Assembly: GCA_946902875.1 (NCBI GenBank) | Contig: OX336348.1 | Span: forward strand, 13,107,741-13,171,740 | Direction of reading: 5' to 3' | Source of the DNA: Nematopogon swammerdamellus | Taxonomy: Eukaryota > Arthropoda > Insecta > Lepidoptera > Adelidae | DNA: 64,000 nt | Part shown: positions 18,303 through 27,054 of the stretch, piece after piece | Position numbering within the stretch: position 1 is the stretch's first letter | How the letters are laid out: every line of letters begins with the position of its first letter | Notes under the pieces: generated by a model | Seen by the model: the letters and a program-made list of their open reading frames with translations, nothing else | The model's database searches: none | What the model was told of the DNA's origin: nothing | Made by a program: the position numbers and the translations under genes

Positions 18303-19238
18303 ATGAATAACCAGCCTCCTCCAATCAAGCTACTGCCAGGTCAGCTGCCAATACCACCAAACCTGCAGGCGAGCCTGGACGCAGCACACCAACAATCCTC
18401 ATCCGATATGGCGGGCAACCTTGCCGCCATATCCGTGTCCAGCCGGATACCGGATTTTTGGCGGCAAGAACCAAAGCTGTGGTTCATTCAGTTTGAGGCC
18501 GTCACCGCCTCCCAAAGGCTCTCCGACGAGCAGCGCTGGCAAGCGGTCATCGCCAAACTACAGCTCCCGGACCTTCAGCAAGTAAACGACCTAGTCTCAT
18601 CGCCCTCTGCTGAACGTTAATATGAAGCACTGAAGACGCGCCTAATTACAGTCAACGTAGAGTCAGAACAGCGGCAATTCCAAAAGTTGCTAAGTGAGAT
18701 GCAACTCGGCGATCAACGCCCGTCCCAACTACTCCGGCGTATGCGGGACCTCGCGGGCACCAAAATTAGTGACGACGCATTAAAATTCCTCTGGGCCGGC
18801 CACCTACCCATAGCGATCCGCACAGTGCTGGCAGTAACTGACCACAAGTCCCTGGAAGAATTAGCTACAATGGCCGATAAAGTTCTGGAAAATTCCCGCT
18901 CCGACATACAACTTCAGGTTAGCGAAGTATCGAGGTCAACCCAGGCCCGGTCATCCACCCCGTCACCGACGACACAAGTAATGCAAGCGGCTATCGTAGA
19001 GCTGACTCAGCAAATGGCGCGCATGTCAGTCGAGTTAGCATCGCTACGCACGGGATTCATGCAATATCCGCGTGGCGGGCAAGGTAGCCGAGGACGATCA
19101 CGATCCCGACAACGAACACGATCGTCATCACAATCGGATAAAAACCCGAACTGGCTTTGCTACTACCATCATAAGTTCAGAGACCTGGCACGCAAATGTG
19201 AACCACCGTGCGCGTGGAAGGATCAGCAAAAAAACTAA
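18303..19238 (+). pseudogene. Gag, one in-frame stop
   Basis: ATG at 18303 starts the structural protein MNNQPPPIKLLPGQLPIP. The capsid region has IPDFWRQEPKLWFIQFEAV, the typical start of CsRn1/mag-type Gag, then LWAGHLPIAIRTVL. A basic arginine-serine stretch follows, and a C-terminal CYYHHKF...KCEPPC knuckle of the Cys-His-Cys-Cys kind in place of the usual CCHC. A single TAA at 18618-18620 splits it after residue 105; the frame is otherwise open. It would form the particle that packages the RNA. The normal stop at 19236 directly follows a frameshift signal. Confidence 0.82.
19229..19235 (+). promoter_or_regulatory. -1 ribosomal frameshift slippery site (A AAA AAC)
   Basis: The heptamer is read in the gag frame as x-A/AAA/AAC, with the gag stop TAA as the next codon. 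Pol is open in the -1 frame from before this point. This is the canonical X-XXY-YYZ arrangement for making Gag-Pol. I did not fold the downstream RNA for a pseudoknot or stem. Confidence 0.7.
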
Positions 19239-19937
19239 ACTTAGTGCAACCTAAGGCGGAGGTCTGCACGGTGGGGAAATCAAAACGCCTTAAAATCACT
19301 GATCGCTCAACCGGAAATGTATACCTCGTCGACACTGGAGCCGATATTTCAGTGCTGCGTGGACGAAAATCCGGATCACCGAAGGGCATAGCGTACGCAG
19401 CCAACAACTCCACCATCAACATATACGGTGAGGAAAGTATCGTCTTGAACCTCGGCTTACGTCGACCTTTCCGGTGGACTTTCACAGTCGCCGACGTGGG
19501 ACAGAACATAATAGGAGCTGATTTCTTGGAACACTATAATCTGATAGTAGACCTAAGGAATCGACGACTCATCGATGGCACGACACGCCTCGAGGCTATT
19601 GGTTCAGTTGAAGTATCACAGGAACCCACTATACGTATGCTGAACACATCCCACCCGTATACCGAAATATTAACCAATTTCCCGAAGATTCTCAAGACAA
19701 CGGTCCCATCCAACGAGGACATAAAACACTGCGTGACCCACCACATCGAAACGAGTGGTCCACCAGTGTTCTGCCGCCCGAGGCCCCTCGCCCCTGATAA
19801 ATATGCCAAAGCAAAACAGGAGTTTATGATCCTAATGGAGCAAGGCATCTGCCGACCCTCAAAGTCACCCTGGGCATCCCCGATACACATCGTACCGAAG
19901 AGTAATTTAGGGATACGCGTTGTGGGAGACTACAGAA
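19229..19937 (+). pseudogene. Pol part 1: protease and start of RT
   Basis: In the -1 frame relative to gag. The aspartic protease has the active site VDTGADISVLRG (19328) and later NIIGADFLEHYNL, the conserved second motif. The RT start follows (CRPRPLAPDKYAKAKQEF, then ASPIHIVPK and RVVGDYR). Coding sequence stops at 19937, where a 2.2-kb TIR element has inserted. It resumes at 22170 in a compatible frame once the element and one AGAA copy are discounted. Confidence 0.85.
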
Positions 19938-20881
19938 CGCTGCCCTATTTCTTATTTGTTCAAACGACCATTTTTAGCGAAATTGACTTATGAATGCAGT
20001 CCGTTTTAAAAAAAATATCCGCATTTTTCCAGCAAAAAATTTTTCATGAAAACTCACTGTAACAGCTTTTCTCTTGTTCAATTAAACTTTCCCACAAACA
20101 ATCTTCACTTCTTGTTTGTTCAATAAGATTCGAATATTCAAATTTAACGGTCGCCATTGTGCTACTTCATACAACATCGTAACCGAGCTCGCATTCTTAT
20201 ATGTTCAAACGACTCGAAGAACCAATTGCAACGCAGCGATCGTGTGACGTCAGCGTAGGAGGCCATTTTGGAACGACAGTTCGTTCTTGGTAATCTGTGG
20301 TTCATTTATGAATTTTTGAGGTGAGGACGTGTTTTCTCAGTTATCTATTAGTTTTTATGAAAAATTTCATTAAACTTCCATTTCATTGTGTTTTCCCACC
20401 ATTGTAATTATAAATAAAGCAACGTGGAACGATTTATTATTGATATATTCTTGTTCAATCATTCTAACGCTTTTGCTACACTTCGATGTATGGAGTGTTC
20501 CATTTTTATTATGCCGCAAAATCTCGCGCGAGTCACTGGACTCGATAGTGTGTGTGTGTTTGTGTGTATTTATCGCGCATCGCGCGACGGGCGCCTTGAT
20601 ACAGTACACGGCGTTCATTGTTGGATCGGACCATGATAACAGTACAGTACACGGCGTTTATTGTTGTATTATTGTAATACCATTTTGTATACCTACTGAT
20701 CATTTTGTGTTATTTAAGAAGAAAATCTAAAATACTAAAATAAAAAGTTTTACAATTTTTTATAATACATATTATGTCGACGACAATTTACGCTTGTCTA
20801 GCGGTACGGTAATGCAATAATGAAAAGCTGGTAGGTACTAGATTTTTTTTATGTACAGAAAATTGTCATAATGAACTACTT

Positions 20882-21148
20882 TTTAACCGACTTCAAAAAA
20901 GGAGGAGGTTCTATGTTCGGCTGTATGTTTTTTTTTTATGTATGTTCAACGATAATTTCGACAATTGCGAACCGATTTCGATAATTCTTTTTTTATTAGA
21001 AAGGGGGTACCTCAAGGGTGGTCAACCTCAATTTGGTAAAGTTCGATAGCATCCATTCGAAAATCATAATTAAATTTGCATATGTGTAAGACAAATGGGC
21101 GAATAATTCTATACAGTAAGAGTGAAATAAAAAACCTGTTTTAAAAAA
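20882..21148. repeat. Lepidopteran ACCGACTTC-type dispersed repeat
   Basis: TTAACCGACTTCAAAAAAGG then AGGAGGTTCTATGTTCGGC and a T-rich run is a very frequent moth and butterfly repeat. The same word in shorter form recurs at 21361 (ACCGACTTAGAAAAAAG), and its reverse (TTTTTGAAGTCGGTT) closes the hairpin at 21351, so several copies or a foldback structure are involved. Confidence 0.6.
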
Positions 21149-21351
21149 CATTGAACCTTCTTCAAAAAACAACTAGAACTAAAAAGTATTAAATAAAATT
21201 TTTATTCGGACCCTTGAGTTGAAGGCGGTACAAAAGCACACTGAACATTTATAAATGGACCCCTTTTGTACTTTGTACCGCCGTCAACTCAAGGGTCCGA
21301 ATAAAAATTTTATTTAATACTTTTTAGTTCTAGTTGTTTTTTGAAGTCGGT
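21149..21351. repeat. Long hairpin with ~85-bp arms
   Basis: GAACCTTCTTCAAAAAACAA at 21149 through GGCGGTACAAAAG near 21235 is mirrored from 21267 to 21351, with few mismatches and a centre of about 30 bases. The RNA would form a long duplex. Confidence 0.8.
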
Positions 21352-21420
21352 TCAATGTTTTTAACCGACTTAGAAAAAAGTAGGAGGTTCTCAATTCATC
21401 GAAATCTTTTTTTTTATGTT

Positions 21421-21742
21421 TTTTTTTTATTGAAACTGACACGGTTGGCTACATCACCTACAACATCCGTGATGTCAGCTCATAACACCGGGTGAACTTG
21501 GTGCCACGTCAGTGCTTCCCTTCGGTCGTGCCGGCTACACTGAACTGGACGGAAAACACAAACTATTTACATAGCCGTTTCGACCGACCTTTCATTCAGT
21601 GCGGTGGTACCAACCCGGGCGGGATAAACCCTACCACCTAGTAATATAAGAAGGGAGTCATATCCCTTAGTCGCCTTTTACGACATGCACGGGGAGAGAT
21701 GCAGTGGGGCTATTCTTTTAAAGTACCGGCCCCACACGGTAC
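21421..21742 (-). mobile_element. SINE with head B only (minus strand)
   Basis: Read on the minus strand it starts GTACCGTGTGGGGCCGGTAC, has GTCGTAAAAGGCGACTAAGG, then passes directly into the shared body and an A-rich tail. The 5S-like segment present in the unit SINE (14961-15080) is missing. It is nested in the 2.2-kb element. Confidence 0.7.
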
Positions 21743-22169
21743 AATGTTCCCCGATTAATCAAAGACCTACATCAATAAACTTACATCAATACACTTTTGA
21801 AATTTGTTTGAAACCCATAATTGTTCTTTGCATTTCCAAAAAAGGACATCCTGTTCAAGGAATTTGTTATATTTTGTGAGAGACAATTGATTTCTTATTT
21901 GTTCAAACGTATATTACGTTGTTCAACCCGCCAAAACCGCACTCCGCGCTATGACAATTTGTTCAACTGACATTTGGTTTTCTCCATAACTTAGATACGA
22001 CATAAAAAATATGTTTTTTTATTTATTTATGGCATAGGTAATCCACCCTAGTTTATTCACAAAAAGAATTGCAACCCTAAATATTTTCGTACATCCTTAA
22101 AAGCACTTTAAACTGTCTACTGTAAAATTTGCTAAATGGCTGTTTGAACAAATAAGAAATAGGGCAGCG

Positions 22170-23306
22170 AGAAGATTGAACGAAGTTACCAAGCCAGACC
22201 GTTACCCAATCCCCCGTCTTCAAGATTTCACGTACTTACTTCACGGCAAGAAAATCTTCTCGAAAATCGATCTCAATCGAGCTTACAATCAGATCCCCGT
22301 AAGAGAAAGTGACATAGAGAAAACGGCCGTAACTACTCCGTTCGGCCTGTTCGAATTCACGAGGACTTGCTTTGGACTCAGGAATGCTGGCCAGACCTTC
22401 CAGCGTTTCCTTGATACGGTTCTACAGAACCTTCCGTTCATTTTCGCCTACATCGACGACATCCTTATAGCGTCCGAGAACGAAGAAACCCACAAAGACC
22501 ACATAAGACAAGTCCTTGAAAGGTTTAACGCCTACGGCATCACAATCAATGTAGAAAAGTCCCACTTTGGCAAAACTAGTGTGGATTATCTAGGATACGC
22601 AGTCACGACTAATGGTATAATACCACTACCTGAACGCGTAGAAGCCATCTCCAAATTTGAAAAACCGACCACAGTACAATCACTCCGACGTTTCCTCGGA
22701 ATGTTGAACTTTTACCGTGAATGCCTTCCCAACTCAGCAAAGCACCAGAGTGAACTAAACCAATACCTAGTTAAATCCAAGAAGAATGACAAATCACCGA
22801 TAGAATGGACTACAGACACCAGTGCAGCGTTCGAGAGATGCAAAGACAGCATCAAAAACGCTTGCACCCTCGTACATCCATCACGCGACGGCACACTTAG
22901 CATAATGAGTGACGCCTCGGACACTTGCATTGGAGCAGTTCTACAACAAGACAGCGGAAGTGGACCAGAACCACTCGGATTTTTCTCCAAAAATCTGAAC
23001 GAAACTCAAAAACGCTATTCCACGTATGATCGAGAGCTACTCAGAATATACTCCGCGATTAAGCACTTCCGTCGTTTAATCGAAGGCAGAGAAGTAATCA
23101 TGTATACTGACCATAAACCGCTCATCCACGCCTTCAAGAAAACCGCAAGTTCCGACGATACCCCACGGAGGTCGAGACAGCTCGACTACATCTCTCAATT
23201 CTGTACTAGAATCGAACATGTAGCCGGCAAGGACAACACGGTTGCAGATTTCCTTTCGCGGTTAGAATCTATAAAATGTCCCTCAACTACAACTACGAAC
23301 AAGTAA
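22170..23306 (+). pseudogene. Pol part 2: RT palm to RNase H
   Basis: The RT fingers and palm include KPDRYPIPRLQDF, IDLNRAYNQIPV, TPFGLFEFTRTCFGLRNA and the catalytic FAYIDDILIA (aspartates at 22455 and 22458). The connection has FLGMLNFYRECLPN. RNase H follows with LSIMSDASDTCIGAVLQ, YDRELL and YTDHKPLIHAF. The frame runs on to a stop at 23306, but beyond about 23275 the expected sequence continues in the -1 frame, so an indel near 23270-23285 separates RNase H from integrase. Confidence 0.88.
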
Positions 23307-24114
23307 GTCAATGCCAAATGGTCGACCAAGAGTTGAAAGAGCTACTAGCATCAGGGAAGTCCCCCCTCAAGAAAGTGAAGATCCCTGGATGCGACTCGAC
23401 ACTATATTGTGACATTTCTCACTCAAACATTCGATCATACCTCCCAGAAAAGTTCCGTAAACAGGCTTTTGAAACAATACACGGATTGTCACATCCCGGC
23501 GTGAGAGGAACTAGGAAACTGATGGCCGGAAGGTTCTACTGGCCGAAAATGAACACTGACTTACCAATCTGGACGAGAACATGCATCCCATGCCAAAAGG
23601 CAAAAGTCACCAGACACACCAAAACTCCTTTCGGAAAATTTGAATCAGCTGGACGTTTCGAGCACGTACACATCGACGTGGTCGGACCACTCCATCCGTC
23701 ACAAGACCACAGATACATAATCACCATGATAGATCGCACCACTTCATGGATGGAAGCCGTTCCTGTAACAGACGCAACGGCCGAAACCACGGCGAGAGTC
23801 ATCTACGAGCACTGGATCGTAAGGTTCGGATGTCCACTACGCCTGACATTTGACCAAGGACGCAACTTCGAATCCCACCTTTTTTACAACCTAACAAAAC
23901 TGATGGGAGTAAAGAAGATCAGGACAACAGCGTATCATCCAGAAAGCAATGGAGCCATCGAGAGGTTCCACAGGTCAATGAAGGGCGCGTTGATGGCACG
24001 CGGAAACACGACTAAATGGTCGGAGGAACTCCCAACTATACTCCTCGGTTTCAGAGCGTCTCTACGTGACGACACTGGCATCAGCCCCGCCCAGTTGGTG
24101 TATGGATCCACTTT
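23276..24114 (+). pseudogene. Pol part 3: integrase core
   Basis: This frame overlaps the previous one by 31 bases. The zinc-binding HHCC region has IHGLSHPGVRGTRKLM and CIPCQKAK. The catalytic core has D in HVHIDVVGPL (23675), D in LTFDQGRNFES (23852) and E in YHPESNGAIERFH (23960), a D-58-D-35-E spacing. It is cut at 24114 by a SINE. Integrase inserts the cDNA into the genome. The DDE residues are intact, but the frame is not. Confidence 0.88.
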
Positions 24115-24504
24115 GTCAGCCTCGATAACTCAGTGGTGCAGACAGTCAACTGTCGCTATTGAATGTTAAGCAACGCTGGGTGCGGTCAGTACTTGGATGG
24201 GTGACCGCTGACCGTTGGAGGCTGACCGAGGTTCGGATTCCTCGTAAAACTGTAGGTCCCTTCCCTCCTAATCTTACTTGGTGGTAGGGTTTAACCCGCC
24301 CGGGTTGGTACCACCGCACTGAATGAAACGTCGGTCTAAACGGCTATGTAAATAGTTTGTGTTTTCCGACCAGTTCAGTGTAGCCGGCACGATCAAAGGG
24401 GGAAGCACTGACATGGCACCTAGTTCACCCGGTGTTATGGGCTGACATCACGGACGTTGTAAGTGATGTAGCCAACCGTGTCAGTTTCCATAAAAAAAAA
24501 AAAA
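24115..24504 (+). mobile_element. 5S-rRNA-related SINE in integrase, ACTTT TSD
   Basis: The SINE starts GTCAGCCTCGATAACTCAG (an A-box-like word). It then has GTTAAGCAACGCTGGG, followed by CGGTCAGTACTTGG and ATGGGTGACCGC. This is close to the 3' half of 5S rRNA including the box C promoter element. A body shared with the other SINEs follows, and it ends in CATAAAAAAAAAAAAA. ACTTT flanks it (24110-24114 and 24505-24509). Pol III transcription from the internal promoter is expected. No head-B segment is present. Confidence 0.78.
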
Positions 24505-25017
24505 ACTTTACGCCTACCCGGTGAATTTTTCGAGGAGACGAAAACTACCAGCATGAACGACTCTTTTGTAAACCGATTACGTGATCAAATCGAGAGACTA
24601 ACAGCTATTCCGAAAAGAGAAAACACGAGACCATCCGTATTCATCCACCCGGAATTGAGCAAGTGCACCCATGTTTTTGTCAGACGAGATCATGTCGCTA
24701 AACCCCTGACACCACCATACGACGGACCCTTCCAAATTATAGAACGCGGAAACAAACATTATACACTAAAGTTCCCAAACGGAGACCGAACAATTACGCT
24801 TGACCGCATAAAACCGGCTTTCATGTGCATCCCGGCAGAACAAAGCACGGACCAAACCGCAAACAATAACAATATTGCAACTGGGCCAACTCCGTCACCG
24901 CCGCCGACGTCACCACCGCCTCCGTCGCTACCGCGGCCGCCGACGCTGACCCTCCCGTATCATGTTACGAGACACGGTCGAATATCACGGCCCATTGTAC
25001 GTTTCGCGGAACTCTAA
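24505..25017 (+). pseudogene. Pol part 4: integrase C-terminus (GPY/F)
   Basis: After the SINE the frame continues with LRLPGEFFEE, then a linker and the GPY/F module PPYDGPFQIIERGNKHY with LDRIKPAF. A proline-threonine-rich tail follows, and RHGRISRPIVRF, which is typical of the end of pol in this clade, precedes the stop at 25015. The open frame seems to begin upstream only because it reads through the SINE tail. Confidence 0.85.
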
Positions 25018-25399
25018 TGCGCATATGCGAAGTTGATAATAATGTATAACTAACTCTAGACAGGAACATTGAGTGCAGTGAACGAAGTTTTATTTTTGTG
25101 TTTCAACCTTGTAGTGTTAATTTTAATTGTTTAAGAAATTTTTCTTTCATTTGTAATACAAAAATTATGCCTATAATCGTAATTGAGGTGAATCTAGGTC
25201 ACAGCATAACGTCGACCCCTGCCGCACCGGAAACATGCTGACGCAAAATTCACTCGCGCTTCCACGCGCGAGGCCCGTGACAACTCAGCAAATTGCTCCG
25301 ACGTGTCAGTCAGTGACCGGATTACTTGACGCACGTCGAGACCGCAGTACCCTCGTCAGTACCGCTGCAGAAATCACCAGAGCAACCAACCAGAACACC
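25018..25399. other. Spacer after pol
   Basis: Non-coding AT-rich sequence. From 25235 the frame of the accessory ORF is open with an earlier ATG (MLTQNSLALPRARP), but I prefer the later start at 25400 for its better context. Confidence 0.4.
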
Positions 25400-25720
25400 A
25401 TGGGCGGGTACTCCTCCAAAGAAGAAACAAGAGAGGTCAGCCTCATCTCACAAACAGCGGCAGCCGCCGGCGACAATACGGCGTCGTCGGAGCACCACAC
25501 CGCAACGATGGTGACATGGGCTATCATCTTATCCGCAGCAGCCCTAGCCATAGTGATATACCAAGTGCTAAGGAAGTACCAACAGCGACGTTTAGTCAGC
25601 GACGTCCTCCGCCGACTAGGCGAAGCGCAGGGCGGCAACAACGGCTCGTTAGCAACCATAACAAACATGGGACTGCGATCAACGGCAGCGGCAGGGGCGG
25701 CTTCAGTGTACCCCGTTTAA
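25400..25720 (+). CDS. Accessory membrane ORF in env position
   Basis: The ATG at 25400 has a strong context (AACACCATGG) and gives 106 residues starting MGGYSSKEETREVSLIS. MGxxxS is the consensus for N-myristoylation. Residues about 37-57 (MVTWAIILSAAALAIVIYQV) form one membrane segment, followed by the basic YQQRRLVSDVLRRL. There is no signal peptide, fusion peptide or Cys pattern of an envelope protein. The same frame is open upstream to an ATG at 25235 (161 residues). It lies between integrase and the polypurine tract. The frame is intact in an otherwise broken element. Function unknown; a membrane-anchoring accessory protein is inference. Confidence 0.5.
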   Translation: MGGYSSKEETREVSLISQTAAAAGDNTASSEHHTATMVTWAIILSAAALAIVIYQVLRKYQQRRLVSDVLRRLGEAQGGNNGSLATITNMGLRSTAAAGAASVYPV

Positions 25721-25816
25721 GTCAACGAACTGTTTCGTGAAAATTAATTTTGTGTCACGTAATTTTTATTTAAAATTTGTGTTGTTTTCCATTTTTGAAC
25801 TTAAATACCCTTATTT

Positions 25817-25830
25817 TAGGGGGGGAGTCC
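25817..25830 (+). promoter_or_regulatory. Polypurine tract
   Basis: AGGGGGGGAG followed by TCC lies directly before the 3' LTR, where plus-strand DNA synthesis is primed in LTR elements. Confidence 0.75.
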
Positions 25831-25884
25831 TGTAGCGTATATGCATACACACACACATACCTACACTGCCCTCGAATGATAAAA

Positions 25885-26252
25885 CAGTGTAACCCGGGTT
25901 ACACTGTTTTATCGTAAAGTGGCTTAAAACGTTAATTTTTGGTCTGCGCATCATATGGTTCGACAATTTTTTTTCTATGTGCTTTATATCAAAAGATACG
26001 TAACGATGTAACCCAAAAAAATATATGTTAATCATTACCAAACAGTGCAACCAACGATTACACTGTTTCATTATGACATACGAAATGATACAACCTAAAC
26101 TAACAAACAGTGCAGCCATAGGTTGCACTGTTTCATGGTGTATTCGCAACGGAATCACGTAACATCGTGAGCGACGACTCAGTGGGCAGGGGCAGGTAGC
26201 GCACGTGCGAGTTTATCAGGAGATAACGGTGCAACCCAAGGTTACTCTGTTT
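25885..26252. promoter_or_regulatory. Subterminal palindromes (four AACAGTGYARCC pairs)
   Basis: Palindromes at about 25885-25912, 26041-26070, 26104-26136 and 26228-26252 each pair AACAGTGYAACC with GGTTRCACTGTTT. The outermost copy is continuous with the TIR. The fourth is the most diverged. Such repeats are commonly transposase binding sites. The right end has only the TIR copy and a fragment near 31065, so the two ends are asymmetric. Confidence 0.7.
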
Positions 26253-26455
26253 GACCAGTTTATTGTTTTGACTTCCTCCCTTCCGGTGGGTAATAAAATG
26301 TTTCGGCATTTGTTAATAATTGTTTATTTTCGGTGGATCATTCCTTCGAGACCCTTCGAATAGCAAGGACGTATTTTAAATTCGCGAAAGTGTGAAAGTA
26401 TTACTACCTAAGTGTGTGAAATTAATAATCATCTGTGAATGGCAAATTTTTCGCT

Positions 26456-26530
26456 ATGTCTCGTAGAAAAGGAAGTCGTGCTGAACTGTTACTGTCTCTT
26501 GCAAAGAAGAAATTGAAGCCGCTCCGTGAG
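26456..26530 (+). CDS. Transposase-like protein, exon 1
   Basis: ATG at 26456 (context GCTATGTCT) opens 25 codons, MSRRKGSRAELLLSLAKKKL to PLRE, a short basic start that could act as a nuclear localisation signal. A consensus donor GAG|GTAAGG follows at 26531. The phase-0 junction to exon 2 at 27055 keeps the frame. An upstream stop in the same frame and the good donor favour this start. No expression data can be seen from sequence. Confidence 0.65.
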
Positions 26531-27054
26531 GTAAGGGTCCACACTGTACCTACTTATTAATTCTCTGTAACTTCATGACATTTTATAAAATTATGTTTAA
26601 TTTCATAATTTTAAATTATTTTTGAATATTTAGGTGCCTAGGTACCCGCGGGCAAAAGCTAGTGTATATATTTTTACCTCAATACAGCCTGATTGGTTTA
26701 AGTAGAATTGTTTATTTTGTTATTTGACTTTATACCCTACCCATACCCTACCCTACCCTGCCTCTACCAATACCTCTACCCCTAACCCAACCCCTACATG
26801 CATTTTCGAGATAGGTATCATCAAGAAAAACATTCCATACAAAATGTATAAGAAAATTAATTTTCTTCATAGTTTTTTTCGCAAATTTGTTCGGATGTTT
26901 TAATAGTTATTCTGCTATTCGGGGAGGAGACATAACCGACAAATCAAAGATCATAAATTGTTTTCCACCTGTTCTTGTCTTATAAATGGTGTAACTAACA
27001 GGACTTTGTTTTATATATATAACATATCGTTCCTAAAAAAAATTATTGTTTCAG
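26531..27054 (+). other. Intron of the transposase-like gene
   Basis: A 524-bp GT-AG intron ending TTATTGTTTCAG. It contains a CCCTACC/CCCTAAC-rich patch near 26745-26800, too irregular to be telomeric repeat. Confidence 0.6.

Larger units (their letters stand above)
19938..22169. mobile_element. 2.2-kb non-autonomous TIR transposon in Gypsy RT, AGAA TSD
   Basis: Perfect 28-bp TIRs begin CGCTGCCCTATTTCTTATTT. AGAA lies at 19934-19937 and 22170-22173. The motif CTTATTTGTTCAAACG of the TIR recurs inside both ends (near 20112, 20194, 21893 and 21957, with variation), giving subterminal repeats. CTGCCC near the terminus plus a 4-bp duplication also characterises the transposon at 25866-31286. 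Inside are a CRE-like TGACGTCA (20246), a lepidopteran repeat, a large hairpin and a SINE. No transposase is visible. Confidence 0.82.

Noticed and set aside
25235..25720. Retroviral-type envelope gene
   Set aside because: Too short, with no signal peptide, cleavage site, fusion peptide or Cys pattern; only one membrane helix.
26745..26800. Telomere-like CCCTA/CCCTAA repeats
   Set aside because: Irregular and short, inside an intron, and not the insect TTAGG repeat.
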